From: Ustilago trichophora
Taxonomy: Eukaryota; Basidiomycota; Ustilaginomycetes; Ustilaginales; Ustilaginaceae
Direction of reading: 5' to 3'
Length of the DNA: 64,000 bases
Assembly (NCBI GenBank): GCA_900323505.1
Contig: OOIN01000041.1
Coordinates: 186,001 to 250,000, forward strand
Under the pieces are notes generated by a model, which saw only the letters and a program-made list of their open reading frames with translations, made no database searches and was not told the DNA's origin. Position numbers and translations under genes: made by a program. Of the stretch, positions 30,068 through 40,309 are shown in pieces; within the stretch, counting starts at the first letter, position 1, and every line of letters starts with the position of its first letter.

Positions 30068-33000
30068 ATGACCACAGGCTCAGCCAACGACGGCACTTCC
30101 GAGGCCATAAACTCAGCTATTCAAGCTTCAACTGCTGCTACTACTACTGCTGCTGCTGCCGCTGCTGCTGTGCCTTCTCCATCTTCAACTAGCACGCCAA
30201 GTGATCAGGCGGCGACGGTGTCTGCTAACACATCGATGGCTCAGCCTCCTTCGATCTCAGCTACCTCTACTGCTACTGCCGCCATTCAATCCCAAGCCGC
30301 AGTCTCTCCAGCTCAGACCGCTGGGTCGTTGTCGTCTTCCTCGTCATCATCATCATCATCGGTCCCCAACACCCAACCTGCCTCCATGCTACCTCGCAGC
30401 ACTGCCTCCTCATCCACTCCAGCCTCATCCTCCAGCTCCAGCTCAGGTACTGCAACTCCCACCACCAGGCAACATGCCACCGCCAACTCGTCTCATTCAG
30501 CCTCCCCAGCTAGAGCTTCATCAAGTCTGGCTCAATACCATACTCAGCTTGCTGCTAGAGGCCGCCGCATCACCCAGCACAACCCCATCTCGAGATCTCG
30601 CTTCACCTCCGCCGCCACAGCTATGGCTTCCACCGACAATTCCAATACCCTCCCATCCATCTTTGGCTACTACTCTCACGATGCCAGTGCCGTCAATTCA
30701 GCCAACCCTGCCAATGCCTCCACTCAGCGCGACTATGGCCCTGGATGGCGAGTAGTACAACAAAGCAACCAAGCTCCAGCCTCTCGCTCCACCGGTCCCG
30801 TTCGAATCGATCGCTCTTTCCTCGCCTCTCCCAATTCCAGCCCCCGCGTTGGTTTCCTGAGCTTCTATCCGCATGGCGCTCATCCACGCCCCTCTTGGGA
30901 CAGCTCCACTACCCTCGGCACCGCATATCGCCCCACACAGTCGCAGCAAGACCACACAGCAGCCACTTACTCCACTTCCACGAGTAACAGCACCGACTCG
31001 AGCTTTTTGCCTTCTTCCCTTCCCGCTCCCCAGCCCACCTTCGAAGAGACTACCACCATCTCTTTCACTTGGACCATTCGCGATCTGCATCTACTCCGCG
31101 AAGAGGTCGAACTCACTCCTCCACCCTCGGAAGGTGGTCGTTCCGTCAGTGCCGGCGCGGGCAAAAGCGACGTTTGGACCAGTCAGCCTGTTTTCGGTGA
31201 CAACAAGTGGAAGCTCGAGCTGGTCCGTACAACTCGTCCTCTCTCGCACCAAGAACAAGACACCCCTTCCGATAGTCACAATAACATGCAAGACGAAGCC
31301 CTGTCTGAATCCGTCTCCAGTATCGAGCCCATAGCTGTGCAAAGCAGCACTAGTCACACCGATGCCACCAGCAGCCCACGCAACACCATCACCATCCTTT
31401 CCGTCTATTTGACTGCGCTTGTGCTCGACTACACCCACGCCAATGTCGAGATCCCCGCTTCCATCATGATTGGTCTGCGACCACTCCGTGCTGCTGTGGG
31501 GAGACGAGGCGCTGAAAACGCAGGCTACTTGTGGCGACGCTTCTACGATTACACTTTTCAAAAGGAGGCCGATCTCTTTACCTGCCACGACCTCCCTAGC
31601 GTATCCGAGATGTTGCAGGATGTCAATGTCGCACGTGATGATGCCATTGCACTCACGATCCAGCTTGGGCTCGGTCCCGGACATACACGTGGTCGATCTG
31701 GACAGTTCGACGATAACGCCGTCACTCGCACCCCCGTGGAAGTCGACGGACATCATCTCGTTCCAAGGGCGGTCATCAACTCACTCGGCGGTCTCCTCGA
31801 CGATGCCAACACCGGCGATGTCCGCATCATAGTACGCGAAAGGGGCTTCATGCTGCCATCCGACGCCACTTCCATCTCCGACGACGGTCATCTCGACACT
31901 ACACTCGCCGAGAGTCAGGGTGGACGCGTCGTGCCGTACCCTATTGGATCTAGTTGTCCCACTGCATCTGGTGAGGCTGCTGATGCTGGACCTGACGCGC
32001 TCAACTCGATCGAGGAAGATCCAGACCGTATCTTTGTGCGCGATCGCGTTCTGTGGGCACACGCCAGCGTACTCAAGAGCCGTAGCGACTACTTCCACAC
32101 CATGCTCGCCTCCGACTTTAGCGAGGGCATCGGTCGCAGCTTTGGAACTGGCGGTATTGGCTCTGCTGCCGGTCGCAATGTCCGCACCCTTCGAATCCCG
32201 GATGCCGACTTTGTGACTGCATACTGGTTCTTGCGCTATCTCTACACCGACGACATTCACTTTGCTGACAAGGAAGACGTCCGCAGTGCTGTTCTCGACG
32301 AAGAGTGGGCCAAAGGTGCCGACCTTGGCTATCTCACAGCTGGATCGTCGGGGGGCGAGACGGGCTCTGGAGGATTCCAAGCCAATATGCTGATCGACTG
32401 GACGCCCATCTCGCAGCTTAAGGACTACGATGACCTGGAGATGGAGGAAGCTGAAGAGAGTCACGCCAATTTGGGCTATTCGATGTCGCGCGGTCAGCCT
32501 TCGTCTTCGTCGGTCGATCGACGCGATGTCTCTGGCTCTTTTGTTCTGCAGGGATCTTCGATGCGCACCGCTGTACCGACATCCAGTGCCACCACCTCGG
32601 GCTCTCTTCGACAGAGAACCAGTCTAGGTGGACTCGGTGGTGCCAGCAGCAGTGTCAATCCCAGCAGCAGCGCAAGTACTGCCATTTCGGCACCCACCTC
32701 TCCCTCCATCCCAACCGCCCCTCCCACCTCTACCACCGCCGCCGCCACCTCCAACAAGCATCACACAACCGACGAATCCTGGTCCACAACTGGAGTCTCT
32801 GCACGTCAACCCGCATCCCAATCCCAATCCCAATCCACACACGATCCCCACCTCCACCCCACTTCGCACCCTGGTCCCGCCTCTGCCCTTTCCATCTTCA
32901 AGCTGTCGCACCGCTACCACATGCAGGATCTGTCGAGACTCGCGTCGCTACACATTACAGCCACGTTGACGCCGCAATCGGCGTTTGCGATGCTGCTGGC

Positions 33001-33190
33001 CACGTCGATGTATACCGAACTGCATGCGAGGATCAAGACGTACGTGTATCAGCACTGGCATCTGGTGTCGCACACGAGCGAGTTCGAGCGATGCTGCGAC
33101 GAGGTGAGCGTGGGTATGTGGGGCAGCGATGCGGGAAAGACGATGAGGGCGTTTGTTAGGAGTTTGGTTTCGCCGTTGAGGGCTGGTTAG
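30068..33190 (+). CDS. MATH/BTB-domain protein
   Basis: The product is 1040 residues from ATG 30068, without introns. Residues 1-310 are low-complexity Ser/Thr/Ala/Gln. Roughly 330-540 resemble a MATH-type beta domain (TISFTWTIRDLHLL, NKWKLELVRTT, then LSVYLTALVLDY) with a disordered insert. A BTB/POZ domain follows at about 654-750: RIFVRDRVLWAHASVLKSRSDYFHTMLASDFSEG (written here as two motifs, RVLWAHASVLKSRSDYF and HTMLASDF) and FLRYLYTDDI. After another Ser-rich insert, residues 945-1040 form the helical BACK-like end (IFKLSHRYHMQDLSRLA). Such proteins are usually substrate adaptors of Cullin-3 ubiquitin ligases; the substrate is unknown. The assignment of the BTB part is firm, the MATH part is weaker. 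Confidence 0.82.
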   Translation: MTTGSANDGTSEAINSAIQASTAATTTAAAAAAAVPSPSSTSTPSDQAATVSANTSMAQPPSISATSTATAAIQSQAAVSPAQTAGSLSSSSSSSSSSVPNTQPASMLPRSTASSSTPASSSSSSSGTATPTTRQHATANSSHSASPARASSSLAQYHTQLAARGRRITQHNPISRSRFTSAATAMASTDNSNTLPSIFGYYSHDASAVNSANPANASTQRDYGPGWRVVQQSNQAPASRSTGPVRIDRSFLASPNSSPRVGFLSFYPHGAHPRPSWDSSTTLGTAYRPTQSQQDHTAATYSTSTSNSTDSSFLPSSLPAPQPTFEETTTISFTWTIRDLHLLREEVELTPPPSEGGRSVSAGAGKSDVWTSQPVFGDNKWKLELVRTTRPLSHQEQDTPSDSHNNMQDEALSESVSSIEPIAVQSSTSHTDATSSPRNTITILSVYLTALVLDYTHANVEIPASIMIGLRPLRAAVGRRGAENAGYLWRRFYDYTFQKEADLFTCHDLPSVSEMLQDVNVARDDAIALTIQLGLGPGHTRGRSGQFDDNAVTRTPVEVDGHHLVPRAVINSLGGLLDDANTGDVRIIVRERGFMLPSDATSISDDGHLDTTLAESQGGRVVPYPIGSSCPTASGEAADAGPDALNSIEEDPDRIFVRDRVLWAHASVLKSRSDYFHTMLASDFSEGIGRSFGTGGIGSAAGRNVRTLRIPDADFVTAYWFLRYLYTDDIHFADKEDVRSAVLDEEWAKGADLGYLTAGSSGGETGSGGFQANMLIDWTPISQLKDYDDLEMEEAEESHANLGYSMSRGQPSSSSVDRRDVSGSFVLQGSSMRTAVPTSSATTSGSLRQRTSLGGLGGASSSVNPSSSASTAISAPTSPSIPTAPPTSTTAAATSNKHHTTDESWSTTGVSARQPASQSQSQSTHDPHLHPTSHPGPASALSIFKLSHRYHMQDLSRLASLHITATLTPQSAFAMLLATSMYTELHARIKTYVYQHWHLVSHTSEFERCCDEVSVGMWGSDAGKTMRAFVRSLVSPLRAG

Positions 33191-33479
33191 GGTTGCAACG
33201 ACTTGCAACATGTACATATGCGCCTGTGAGAATGGGGTGTTGTTCAAAGTGTGTGTGCAAGTCAAGAGGTTAGGGACGGTTGAAGAGTGGTCGAGGTTGT
33301 AGCTCTGTGGGTAAGGAGGCTTAGCAGCTGCATCGAGCGATCTCACCTGTTCACGTCCGATCTCTCTCTCTCTCTCACACGCTGCATTGCACGGGTAAAC
33401 GAGACATGTCAAGACCACAATCGGGGGTTGTGTGTGTTGGGGGAGGTATTTACAATGTTGAGTCAAGACATTGTTACAA

Positions 33480-34595
33480 TCAAATGTTTTTCTTCTGAGC
33501 CTCGCTTAGGAGGCCGTAATCTTTCGGATCTTGACCGGAGGTGCCTTTCTTCCTGAGGGATTTTTCGTGTCTGTCTACGGAGGTGTTTGTGCTTGTGAGG
33601 GAATTTGCGGAGCCTACGAAGTTTGCGAAGAATCCTGCGATGCCTGACATTTTGGATTCGTCCGGGTTTGGTGGTTGGGTGTCTGCGAGTTGGCGGAGAT
33701 GGTCCATGTTGCGGAGTTCGGTGAGCATTTGGGTTCGGACGGATTCGGTGAGATGGGCGGCGTCTTGGGCGGTTAGGTGGGATGCTGGGATGGGGGGTAG
33801 GACTTTGATTCTGATGGTGCCGGATTCGAATCTGGATTTGGAGTCGAATAAGCGGTTGTAGTTTTCGCATACGACGGGGATTACGGGGACGCCGGCTTGG
33901 ATGGCTAGATGGAAAGCGCCTTTTTTGAAGGGGAGGAGGTCGGGAGTGGCGAGACCGGATCGGGTGCCTTCGGGGAATATCCACAGGGAGAGCTTCTTGC
34001 GGTTCATGGTTTCACCGACTTGTTGGAACGCTTTGATGCTGTCCTTTAGATTTTTACGGTTGATAAAGACTGCACCGGAGAGGGACATGAATTGGCCTAG
34101 GAGGGGTACGTATTGGAGTTCCTTTTTGGCCATAATGGATGCGTGACCGGGGAAGATTCTACCGAGGTAGAGGATGTCCATTGCGGTTTGGTGATTTCCA
34201 ACGACGACGGCGGGGGAAGTGGAGGAGAAATGTTCTTCGCCTTCTACGATGAATCGAATTCCAACGAGAGGAGAGGTGAGACGCCAGAAGGATCGAGCGA
34301 CGACTTTGTTGATGTTCAATCGTTGACCTGGGATCAACGTGAGCAGGAGGGAGACAAAGATACCCCAAACAGAACAGATTCCCATCCCGGCAATGTAGAT
34401 GATCGAGTTGAGATAGAATCGAAGCTTCTGCGATCGAGGACTGACGAGGGCAAGCAGGAGAAATGCACCGGCCGTAAAGGTCGAGAGGGACTTGGAGAGG
34501 ATCGCCATGATGATTGCGAATGTGGTGGTGATCAGGTGGATGATGGATTGAAAAGGGTGGAAGATGCGATGATGGTGAGGAGGAGGAGTGGACAT
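33480..34595 (-). CDS. 1-acyl-sn-glycerol-3-phosphate acyltransferase (SLC1/PlsC family)
   Basis: Transfers an acyl group to lysophosphatidic acid to make phosphatidic acid at the ER. The 371-residue product starts at ATG 34595 (MSTPPPHHHRIF); an upstream in-frame extension would translate a GA microsatellite into Leu-Ser repeats and is rejected. Two or three hydrophobic helices occupy 20-90. The PlsC motifs are complete: NHQTAMD at 134-140 (His and Asp catalytic dyad), GAVFINRKN near 174, FPEGTRS at 207-213, and GVPVIPVVCENY. A polar C-terminal tail of about 75 residues is disordered. It is convergent with the MATH/BTB gene, stops 289 bases apart. Confidence 0.93.
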   Translation of the reverse strand: MSTPPPHHHRIFHPFQSIIHLITTTFAIIMAILSKSLSTFTAGAFLLLALVSPRSQKLRFYLNSIIYIAGMGICSVWGIFVSLLLTLIPGQRLNINKVVARSFWRLTSPLVGIRFIVEGEEHFSSTSPAVVVGNHQTAMDILYLGRIFPGHASIMAKKELQYVPLLGQFMSLSGAVFINRKNLKDSIKAFQQVGETMNRKKLSLWIFPEGTRSGLATPDLLPFKKGAFHLAIQAGVPVIPVVCENYNRLFDSKSRFESGTIRIKVLPPIPASHLTAQDAAHLTESVRTQMLTELRNMDHLRQLADTQPPNPDESKMSGIAGFFANFVGSANSLTSTNTSVDRHEKSLRKKGTSGQDPKDYGLLSEAQKKNI

Positions 34596-34632
34596 ACGTG
34601 CCCTCTCAAACCGTTCAAAAGGTGATGGAGGT

Positions 34633-34680
<48 letters not shown>

Positions 34681-35104
34681 TGCGATGATGGTGAATTCAG
34701 TCGTGAAACGCACGGTTGGTGGGTGAAATTCCAGACCCCAAAAAAAGAGTTGCCCGATTGGTCCAGGGATTTCCGATAAACGCATCGCACAACGCGCTTG
34801 CGTTACGCCCTCCGGTTAGATGGCGGGCCGTTTATCCATTCGACAGCAGCCCTTTTTCACACTCAACACTTGAGACCTTGTGTAAGACGTAGAGGTCTAA
34901 CAGTTCCATGTTTGCCTTTGACTCTCGAGCAGCGTTACAACTACAACTCCCTTGCCAACCTCATACTCACATGTCACAATTACAATATGAAAAGACACTT
35001 TCTTTTGGTCTCGTTCTCTCACTTTTCCGGATGTAGATCCTTTGATTTCAAAAATATTGCATTTCCCTAAGCCTATACCATAAATTCAGCCTCTAAAAAA
35101 AAAA
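34596..35104. other. Spacer with (AG)20 microsatellite
   Basis: The (AG)n tract is at 34637-34676, just upstream of the acyltransferase start. The rest is AT-richer spacer with no gene seen; it holds the 3' end of the kinesin transcript. Confidence 0.6.
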
Positions 35105-36568
35105 TCAGACAGCAGTGGTCTTTGACGGAGCCTTTGCGATCGCTGGCAACCGTAACAACTTCTGTACCTCTTGATCTTGTCTCAATTCCTGATCTTCTTG
35201 TTCGACTTTGAGTGCCTGTCTCTTGTTCCACTCGTCTTGCAGCGCTTTTTGACTGAGGGTTCGACTTGCTATGACGAGTTTCCACCATTTGAGGTACAAG
35301 TCTTTGACTTTTGCTTCCATTTTTGAGTTCCACTTTTCCGCTTCTACGACTTGTTGGAATCTTGTGTAGAATTGACCTTCGGGGAGTTTTGCAAATCTCG
35401 AACCATCCTCTCCCTGTAACACGCGTGATACGTTGTCGTGGGTGATGAGGGGTTGTCCGTATTTGATCAACCATTCAGAAAGCCTTGTAGGAGTCCAGAA
35501 GAATACATTGCGTCCCAAAGGGTCCGCTCGTAGTTCAATCCTCTCGTGCGGTACAGCCACCAAAGCCGATGCATACCGGAATGTGTTGAGCGTTGCTGGT
35601 ACATCGACGGGATCGGGAGAGGCGGTGGCGATGAATAAAGTGTGAGTCGGTTGACGTGAGTACAGATCGAATGCTTCTTTAAGTGCGAGGGTGAGTTTGC
35701 TACTTCGGAAAGGAATGTGCGGAACGCCAGCTTTGTCGGTGGGACAAGACGGCGATGTACGCGCCCGAATGCACGACTTCAGCGTCATCAACGAGGTATT
35801 GATCGAAACGGTTTCAGCCATTCTCTGAGCGTTGTTGATCCCAGTTGTAGAGGCGGGAGAATGGTCGGCTGCTCGTTCGGATCCAGCCAGATCGACCAGT
35901 TGCAGAACACCGGCGGTGGCATTCGGATCGGTTTTGGGTTGACAAGTGATGCGAATGAGGGCGTGGGATCGAGAGGATTGCGGGTTTTTTTCGGTGCCTC
36001 GGGTGATACGTTGGGTCCAGGCGTGTTCTACCTGGGTGAGCATTTCTTCGGGGGAATCGATGGTCTTGGAGGTAGCCTTGGAAAAGGTGCTGCTACCGGC
36101 GATGTTCTCGGCAATCAAGACGCGTGTGTTGGAGGGATCAAACAGATCGTTGACCTTGTTCTTGCCGTATACTTCGATGGCTTGGACGCTGATGATGCAC
36201 GACGAGGCGTTCGAGGCGTAGAGCGAGACGATGGAGAGACGGGAACATTCCGAGAGCGTATAGGTCTTGCCGGACCCGGTTTGACCGTACGCGAGGACGG
36301 TGGCGTAGCCTCCGGAGAGGATGAAGGGGATGAGGGGTTCGACGTGCGAGGTGAAGAGGGTCGAGGTAGGGGTGGAGGAGAGGAAGCAGGCATCGGAGGA
36401 AAAAGTATGGGGTGTGTGGGTTACGGTGCTGGTAAGAGTGTTTTTGCGGGGTTCGTGGAGGATTACTTGGGAAGGGTCGGTGGAAGAGGTGGTGATGAGA
36501 GGGGTGGTTGGGGCAGTGGGGAGGAACGAGGGTCGGACGCGGAAGAGGACTGTGAAATCACGTTCCAT
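35105..36568 (-). CDS. Small kinesin-like motor protein with SAM-like tail
   Basis: The 487-residue product starts at ATG 36568 (MERDFTVLFRVRPS). It contains a full kinesin motor: P-loop AYGQTGSGKTYT at 95-102, switch I NPQSSRSHALIRI, switch II LVDLAGSERAA, and the IPFRSSKLTLALKEAF helix, ending near residue 370 with FIATASP...TLNTFRYAS. The tail of about 110 residues begins WTPTRLSEWLIKYG and contains LQGEDGSRFAKLPEGQFYTRF, a pattern like a SAM domain, followed by a short charged helix. There is no long coiled-coil stalk. At under 500 residues it is short for a kinesin; kinesin-13 and KIF24-type motors also combine motor and SAM-like domains, so it may be a non-processive microtubule-end kinesin. 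It shares a divergent promoter region with the acid phosphatase. Confidence 0.83.
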   Translation of the reverse strand: MERDFTVLFRVRPSFLPTAPTTPLITTSSTDPSQVILHEPRKNTLTSTVTHTPHTFSSDACFLSSTPTSTLFTSHVEPLIPFILSGGYATVLAYGQTGSGKTYTLSECSRLSIVSLYASNASSCIISVQAIEVYGKNKVNDLFDPSNTRVLIAENIAGSSTFSKATSKTIDSPEEMLTQVEHAWTQRITRGTEKNPQSSRSHALIRITCQPKTDPNATAGVLQLVDLAGSERAADHSPASTTGINNAQRMAETVSINTSLMTLKSCIRARTSPSCPTDKAGVPHIPFRSSKLTLALKEAFDLYSRQPTHTLFIATASPDPVDVPATLNTFRYASALVAVPHERIELRADPLGRNVFFWTPTRLSEWLIKYGQPLITHDNVSRVLQGEDGSRFAKLPEGQFYTRFQQVVEAEKWNSKMEAKVKDLYLKWWKLVIASRTLSQKALQDEWNKRQALKVEQEDQELRQDQEVQKLLRLPAIAKAPSKTTAV

Positions 36569-37337
36569 GGTGAAGGTGAAGGGAAGGTGAAGGAATTGGT
36601 CAATTAGATGAGGGTGATTGGTAGTGATGACGAGGAGAGGACAATGAGATATGGTGGTAGTGGTATGAGGAAAAGTGTTGTTCTTTGGCTTCAAGAGACC
36701 AACACTTTTTCCCCGTGCACACGCACACGCACGCACACACACCTGCCACTTTACGCATTTTCCATGGGGGTTGAACGACATTCCTTTTTTTTTTTTTGGA
36801 CAAGTTTTTCCACGTGTAGAGAGTACAATTAGTTATACGTACCTGTGTGTCCGAGACGAACGCGTGTTTGGCTGATGAAATTGGACGGCGTCCATGCATG
36901 TCCATCTCGGACAAGGCCGACGGCGGTTGAGAGGGCGCCGGATTGAAATATTGCGCGTCTGCTGTCAAACAAGGGCTATTCCCCACCCACAAATAATCCA
37001 AAGAGCTCGCTTAAAAACACCACCCACCCCTCTTGCATCGGCGCAGAGTTGTCCGTTGAACTCTGGGGTCACGTTCTTTTCTTCTTCTTCGTGTTCTTCT
37101 CAAGGAGCATTCCGAGTAGCCGTCACTGATACCAACTGCAGTAAGAAAGATAAGCGCGTGGATGCAGGTACATTTACGATAGGCTGCACGGCTTCAGGTT
37201 AAGCGTGGTGAGAGAGTTGGGGTTTTGGGAAGCATGTGGCAAAGGATATAAAGTCTCGTCGTTTCTCTTCGCATCTTTTCTTCTTGGTATCATATCCATC
37301 ACCCATCTTCCCCCCCTGCTCTCTCTCTGTGCAAAAG
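36569..37337. promoter_or_regulatory. Divergent promoter region with a CACGTG box
   Basis: It lies between the kinesin gene (minus) and the acid phosphatase gene (plus). A palindromic CACGTG stands at 36811-36816, 522 bases before the phosphatase ATG. CACGTG is the site of Pho4/Nuc-1-type bHLH regulators of phosphatase genes in other fungi, so phosphate control is plausible but not shown. A poly(T) run precedes it. Confidence 0.35.
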
Positions 37338-38717
37338 ATGCTTTCCGGCCTTCCAAAAAGCGCAGCTTTGCTGCTGCTGCTTCAATTCGTCACGCTCTCC
37401 CTGTGCACTCCTCTCACCTCTCGCGCTTCTTCTTCGTCGTCCAAGTTTGTCCTCGAGCAACATCTTGGCAATCTTTCGCCTTACTTTGACGCTCCGGTAC
37501 CCGCTCATCTCTCTCTTGGTGTTCCATCGGGTTGCCATGTCTCCCAAGTCTCGCTGATCCATCGACATGGATCTCGCGGACCCATCTCGCAGGAAATTGG
37601 GACCATTCGAAACCTTTCCTACTATCTCAACAACAATACAGCGCTCCTCACCTCTCCCAAGGCTCCTCCTCCGCCACAGTTTGCGTTCTTGGCTGAAAAT
37701 GGAGGTGGATGGTCGGCTGCCGATCTCAAGCAGGACGATTTGACTGCTGTTGGACGTCGAGAACTCTTCGATCACGGTGTACGATTCCGACTCGATTATC
37801 CGCACCATAACACATCGACCCTGCTTGCCGGTCAACAGGATCGAGTGGTTGAATCGGCCCAATGGTTCGCCGCCGGGTATTTCGGTAAGGACTACAACGC
37901 GACCGCAACTCTCAATGTGATTTCCGAATCTCTCGGCGTAAAGAGTTACATCACTCCCATGGAAACGTGCAAAAACTGGACCTACTCGAGCGGTGGAAAA
38001 CCTGTAAGCGATTGGGGGCAAGTCTACCTTCCCCCCATTGCCAAACAGTTCAACAGGCAGCTTCAGGGTGTTTGGCCAGGACTCAACTTTACCGAGGACA
38101 ATGTTCATGGGATGCTGTGGGCGTGTGCGTACGAACTGGCGCAGTTGGGGAGTGTCGAGAAGAGTAGATGGTGTCGAGTGTTTGGAGAGGATGAGGTGAA
38201 GCAGTTTGAGTATGAGTTGGATTTGTTGATGAGAGGTGCGTTTGGGTATGGATTGCCGAATGGTTCGGGTCAGGTTATGGGAAGCTTGTTTGTCTCGAAT
38301 CTGACAGAGAGACTGACGAAAGCGGAGAATTTCAAGGAGCCAGATGGAAAGCAGAAGACAGTCTGGTTGGACTTTGCTCATGATACAACCATCGATCTTA
38401 TCCTCACCACTTTGGGTCTCGCTGCGGATAGGAGTTTCCCTGTCCAAGGACCGGTCAACCCGAACAGGAACTGGAGGACTAGCTACCAGGTCCCTTTTGC
38501 AGCTCAGATGGAGTGGAGAAAGGTCACCTGTGATGCGGGAAAGAACGAGATGATCCAGTTGCATCTCAACAAGGCTCCTGTTGATCTCAGCCCCGTTTGC
38601 AAGGTCGATGGATTCGGTGGATGCTTGTTGAAAGACTTTTTGGCCAACGAAAAAGTGCACAAGGCAAATGCTGTCCAGGTTGGAGATGCGGCTTGGACTG
38701 CTGCTTGCGGCAGGTAA
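37338..38717 (+). CDS. Secreted histidine acid phosphatase / phytase-like
   Basis: The 459-residue product begins with a signal peptide (MLSGLPKSAALLLLLQFVTL, cleavage probably after LSLC-T or close by). The active-site motif RHGSRGP has the phosphohistidine at His77; the C-terminal catalytic pair is FAHDTT with His near 348. Several N-glycosylation sequons are visible (for example NLS, NNT, NAT, NLT) and Cys pairs occur as in fungal phytases. It hydrolyses phosphomonoesters outside the cell or in the wall to supply phosphate. A CACGTG box lies in its promoter. A longer in-frame start upstream has no ATG with a better context and would bury the signal peptide. Confidence 0.92.
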   Translation: MLSGLPKSAALLLLLQFVTLSLCTPLTSRASSSSSKFVLEQHLGNLSPYFDAPVPAHLSLGVPSGCHVSQVSLIHRHGSRGPISQEIGTIRNLSYYLNNNTALLTSPKAPPPPQFAFLAENGGGWSAADLKQDDLTAVGRRELFDHGVRFRLDYPHHNTSTLLAGQQDRVVESAQWFAAGYFGKDYNATATLNVISESLGVKSYITPMETCKNWTYSSGGKPVSDWGQVYLPPIAKQFNRQLQGVWPGLNFTEDNVHGMLWACAYELAQLGSVEKSRWCRVFGEDEVKQFEYELDLLMRGAFGYGLPNGSGQVMGSLFVSNLTERLTKAENFKEPDGKQKTVWLDFAHDTTIDLILTTLGLAADRSFPVQGPVNPNRNWRTSYQVPFAAQMEWRKVTCDAGKNEMIQLHLNKAPVDLSPVCKVDGFGGCLLKDFLANEKVHKANAVQVGDAAWTAACGR

Positions 38718-39050
38718 ACACCCCCCACTGACGCCACGATATTAGACTAGCATCCTTAATCGAGGTTCTCTGAAGAAATGCAATGGCTATAACATGTTTG
38801 GATTCTCGATATCAGAAAGAGCGCAGACAAGGAGACAGAATGTGTGTGAGAAAGAGGTAAAAACACGTGCCAAAGTGGAGGGAGGAAATCGCGGCGCATT
38901 CGTCTTACGCAAAGACGCATCGGACTTGGTCCGAGCTCACGCTTGCCAATTTCAACGTCAGCCTCTTGCTGCTGCTTCGTTTCATCCCTCTTTGCTTGCC
39001 TCCCTGCATCCTCACACAAGACCAATATCGGCTTGCCTACACCCACGTTA
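38718..39050. other. Intergenic spacer
   Basis: These 333 bases lie between two plus-strand genes, with no gene or repeat recognised. Confidence 0.4.
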
Positions 39051-40106
39051 ATGTTGGTTCGACCTTTCACCACCAACAGTCTTGGTCTTTCTCGGACGCT
39101 TTCTCGTCTTCAATTCGTTAATTTCGCAACCTTTTCCCCCTCAACCCCTCGGCTAGCTATCGCATCCTTTGGTGGCAAGATGACTTCGACGGTGGCGGCT
39201 AATCCTGTGCCTGAGATGCCAAGTTTTACGCCTAGTCCCTTGCCTGATTTTTCGGTTTGCAATCCGCTCGGTGCGCCCGATCGATACGTCTCCACTGCGG
39301 CTTGTCTCATCATTGGCGACGAGGTGCTGAATGGCAAGACTAAGGATTCCAACTCGAACTATTTTGCCAAGTTCTGCTTTGATCTGGGTATAGATCTCAA
39401 GCGAATCGAAGTGATCCCCGATGATGAGGATGTGATTGTGGAAGCGGCTAGACGTCTAACTGGTCAATTCGACTTTGTCGTTAGTAGTGGTGGGATCGGT
39501 CCAACTCCGGATGACATTACCTATCAATCCATGGCCAAGGCTTTTTCAGACGGACAGCTCGTCTACGATCAAGAGGTCCTCCGTAGAATGGCCCAAAATC
39601 TCAAAGCAAGACAAGTCAATACGGAAGGAATATCACAAGACATGATCACGGCAAGAAAAAGAATGGCCCTATTCCCAAAAGAAAACGCAGAGGTCATCTT
39701 CCCAACCCAAAATCTCTGGGTTCCAGTAGTAAGAATGATCGGAAAACTTTGCATCCTCCCAGATGTACCAAGACTCTTCGAAGCACTCATCGATGGAATG
39801 GAATCTTACATTCCGCTGGATCCAAACAGACAAAGACCCTACAGAGTCCTCATCCATACCAGATTGCCAGAAAGCAACATAAGCCCCTTCCTGGTCAAAC
39901 TCACAGACAAGTGCAAGCAAATCGGCATCAAGGTCGGCTCCTACCCGAAATGGAACAACGGCGTAGATGTTAGTTTGATCGGAAACGATTGGGACGAGTT
40001 GGAAAAGCTCATTCCAGAGGTCGAGAAGGAGGTCAATGGAACCTTGATCGAGAGTGGTCAGCTCGGAAAGAGTCGAGAAGCCCCTCAACAGCAGCACAAG
40101 ATTTAG
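39051..40106 (+). CDS. Molybdopterin-binding (MoaB/Mog-fold) domain protein, FLAD1 N-terminal/CinA-like
   Basis: From ATG 39051 the product is 351 residues and begins MLVRPFTTNSLGLSRTLSRL, an Arg-rich leader without acidic residues that looks like a mitochondrial targeting signal; a second in-frame ATG at 39180 (MTSTVAANPVP) gives a 308-residue form without it. The domain shows the family signature AACLIIGDEVLNGKTKDSNS, FDFVVSSGGIGPTPDDITYQSMAKAF and LPDVPRLFEALID. In eukaryotes the domain occurs as the N-terminal part of FLAD1, where it hydrolyses FAD, and as free proteins of uncertain role. It is not the PAPS-reductase-like FAD synthetase part, which is absent. The tail-to-tail gap to Hsp104 is 203 bases. 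Confidence 0.82.
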   Translation: MLVRPFTTNSLGLSRTLSRLQFVNFATFSPSTPRLAIASFGGKMTSTVAANPVPEMPSFTPSPLPDFSVCNPLGAPDRYVSTAACLIIGDEVLNGKTKDSNSNYFAKFCFDLGIDLKRIEVIPDDEDVIVEAARRLTGQFDFVVSSGGIGPTPDDITYQSMAKAFSDGQLVYDQEVLRRMAQNLKARQVNTEGISQDMITARKRMALFPKENAEVIFPTQNLWVPVVRMIGKLCILPDVPRLFEALIDGMESYIPLDPNRQRPYRVLIHTRLPESNISPFLVKLTDKCKQIGIKVGSYPKWNNGVDVSLIGNDWDELEKLIPEVEKEVNGTLIESGQLGKSREAPQQQHKI

Positions 40107-40309
40107 AACGTGCAGTCAAAACACAGACAAATTGTTCGAGACAGGATGGCTTTGCGAATGCTACATTTCAAAACAACTGACAAAAGTGGTGACAAAATGA
40201 AAAGATCAAGATGCCAAGACAGTAACAACGGCGGCAAAAGTTTGTTTGTGGGTTGTAATGTGATATCGCGATGCAATGCGGAAAGGCTTTGGAGAGAAAA
40301 CATGAGCCC

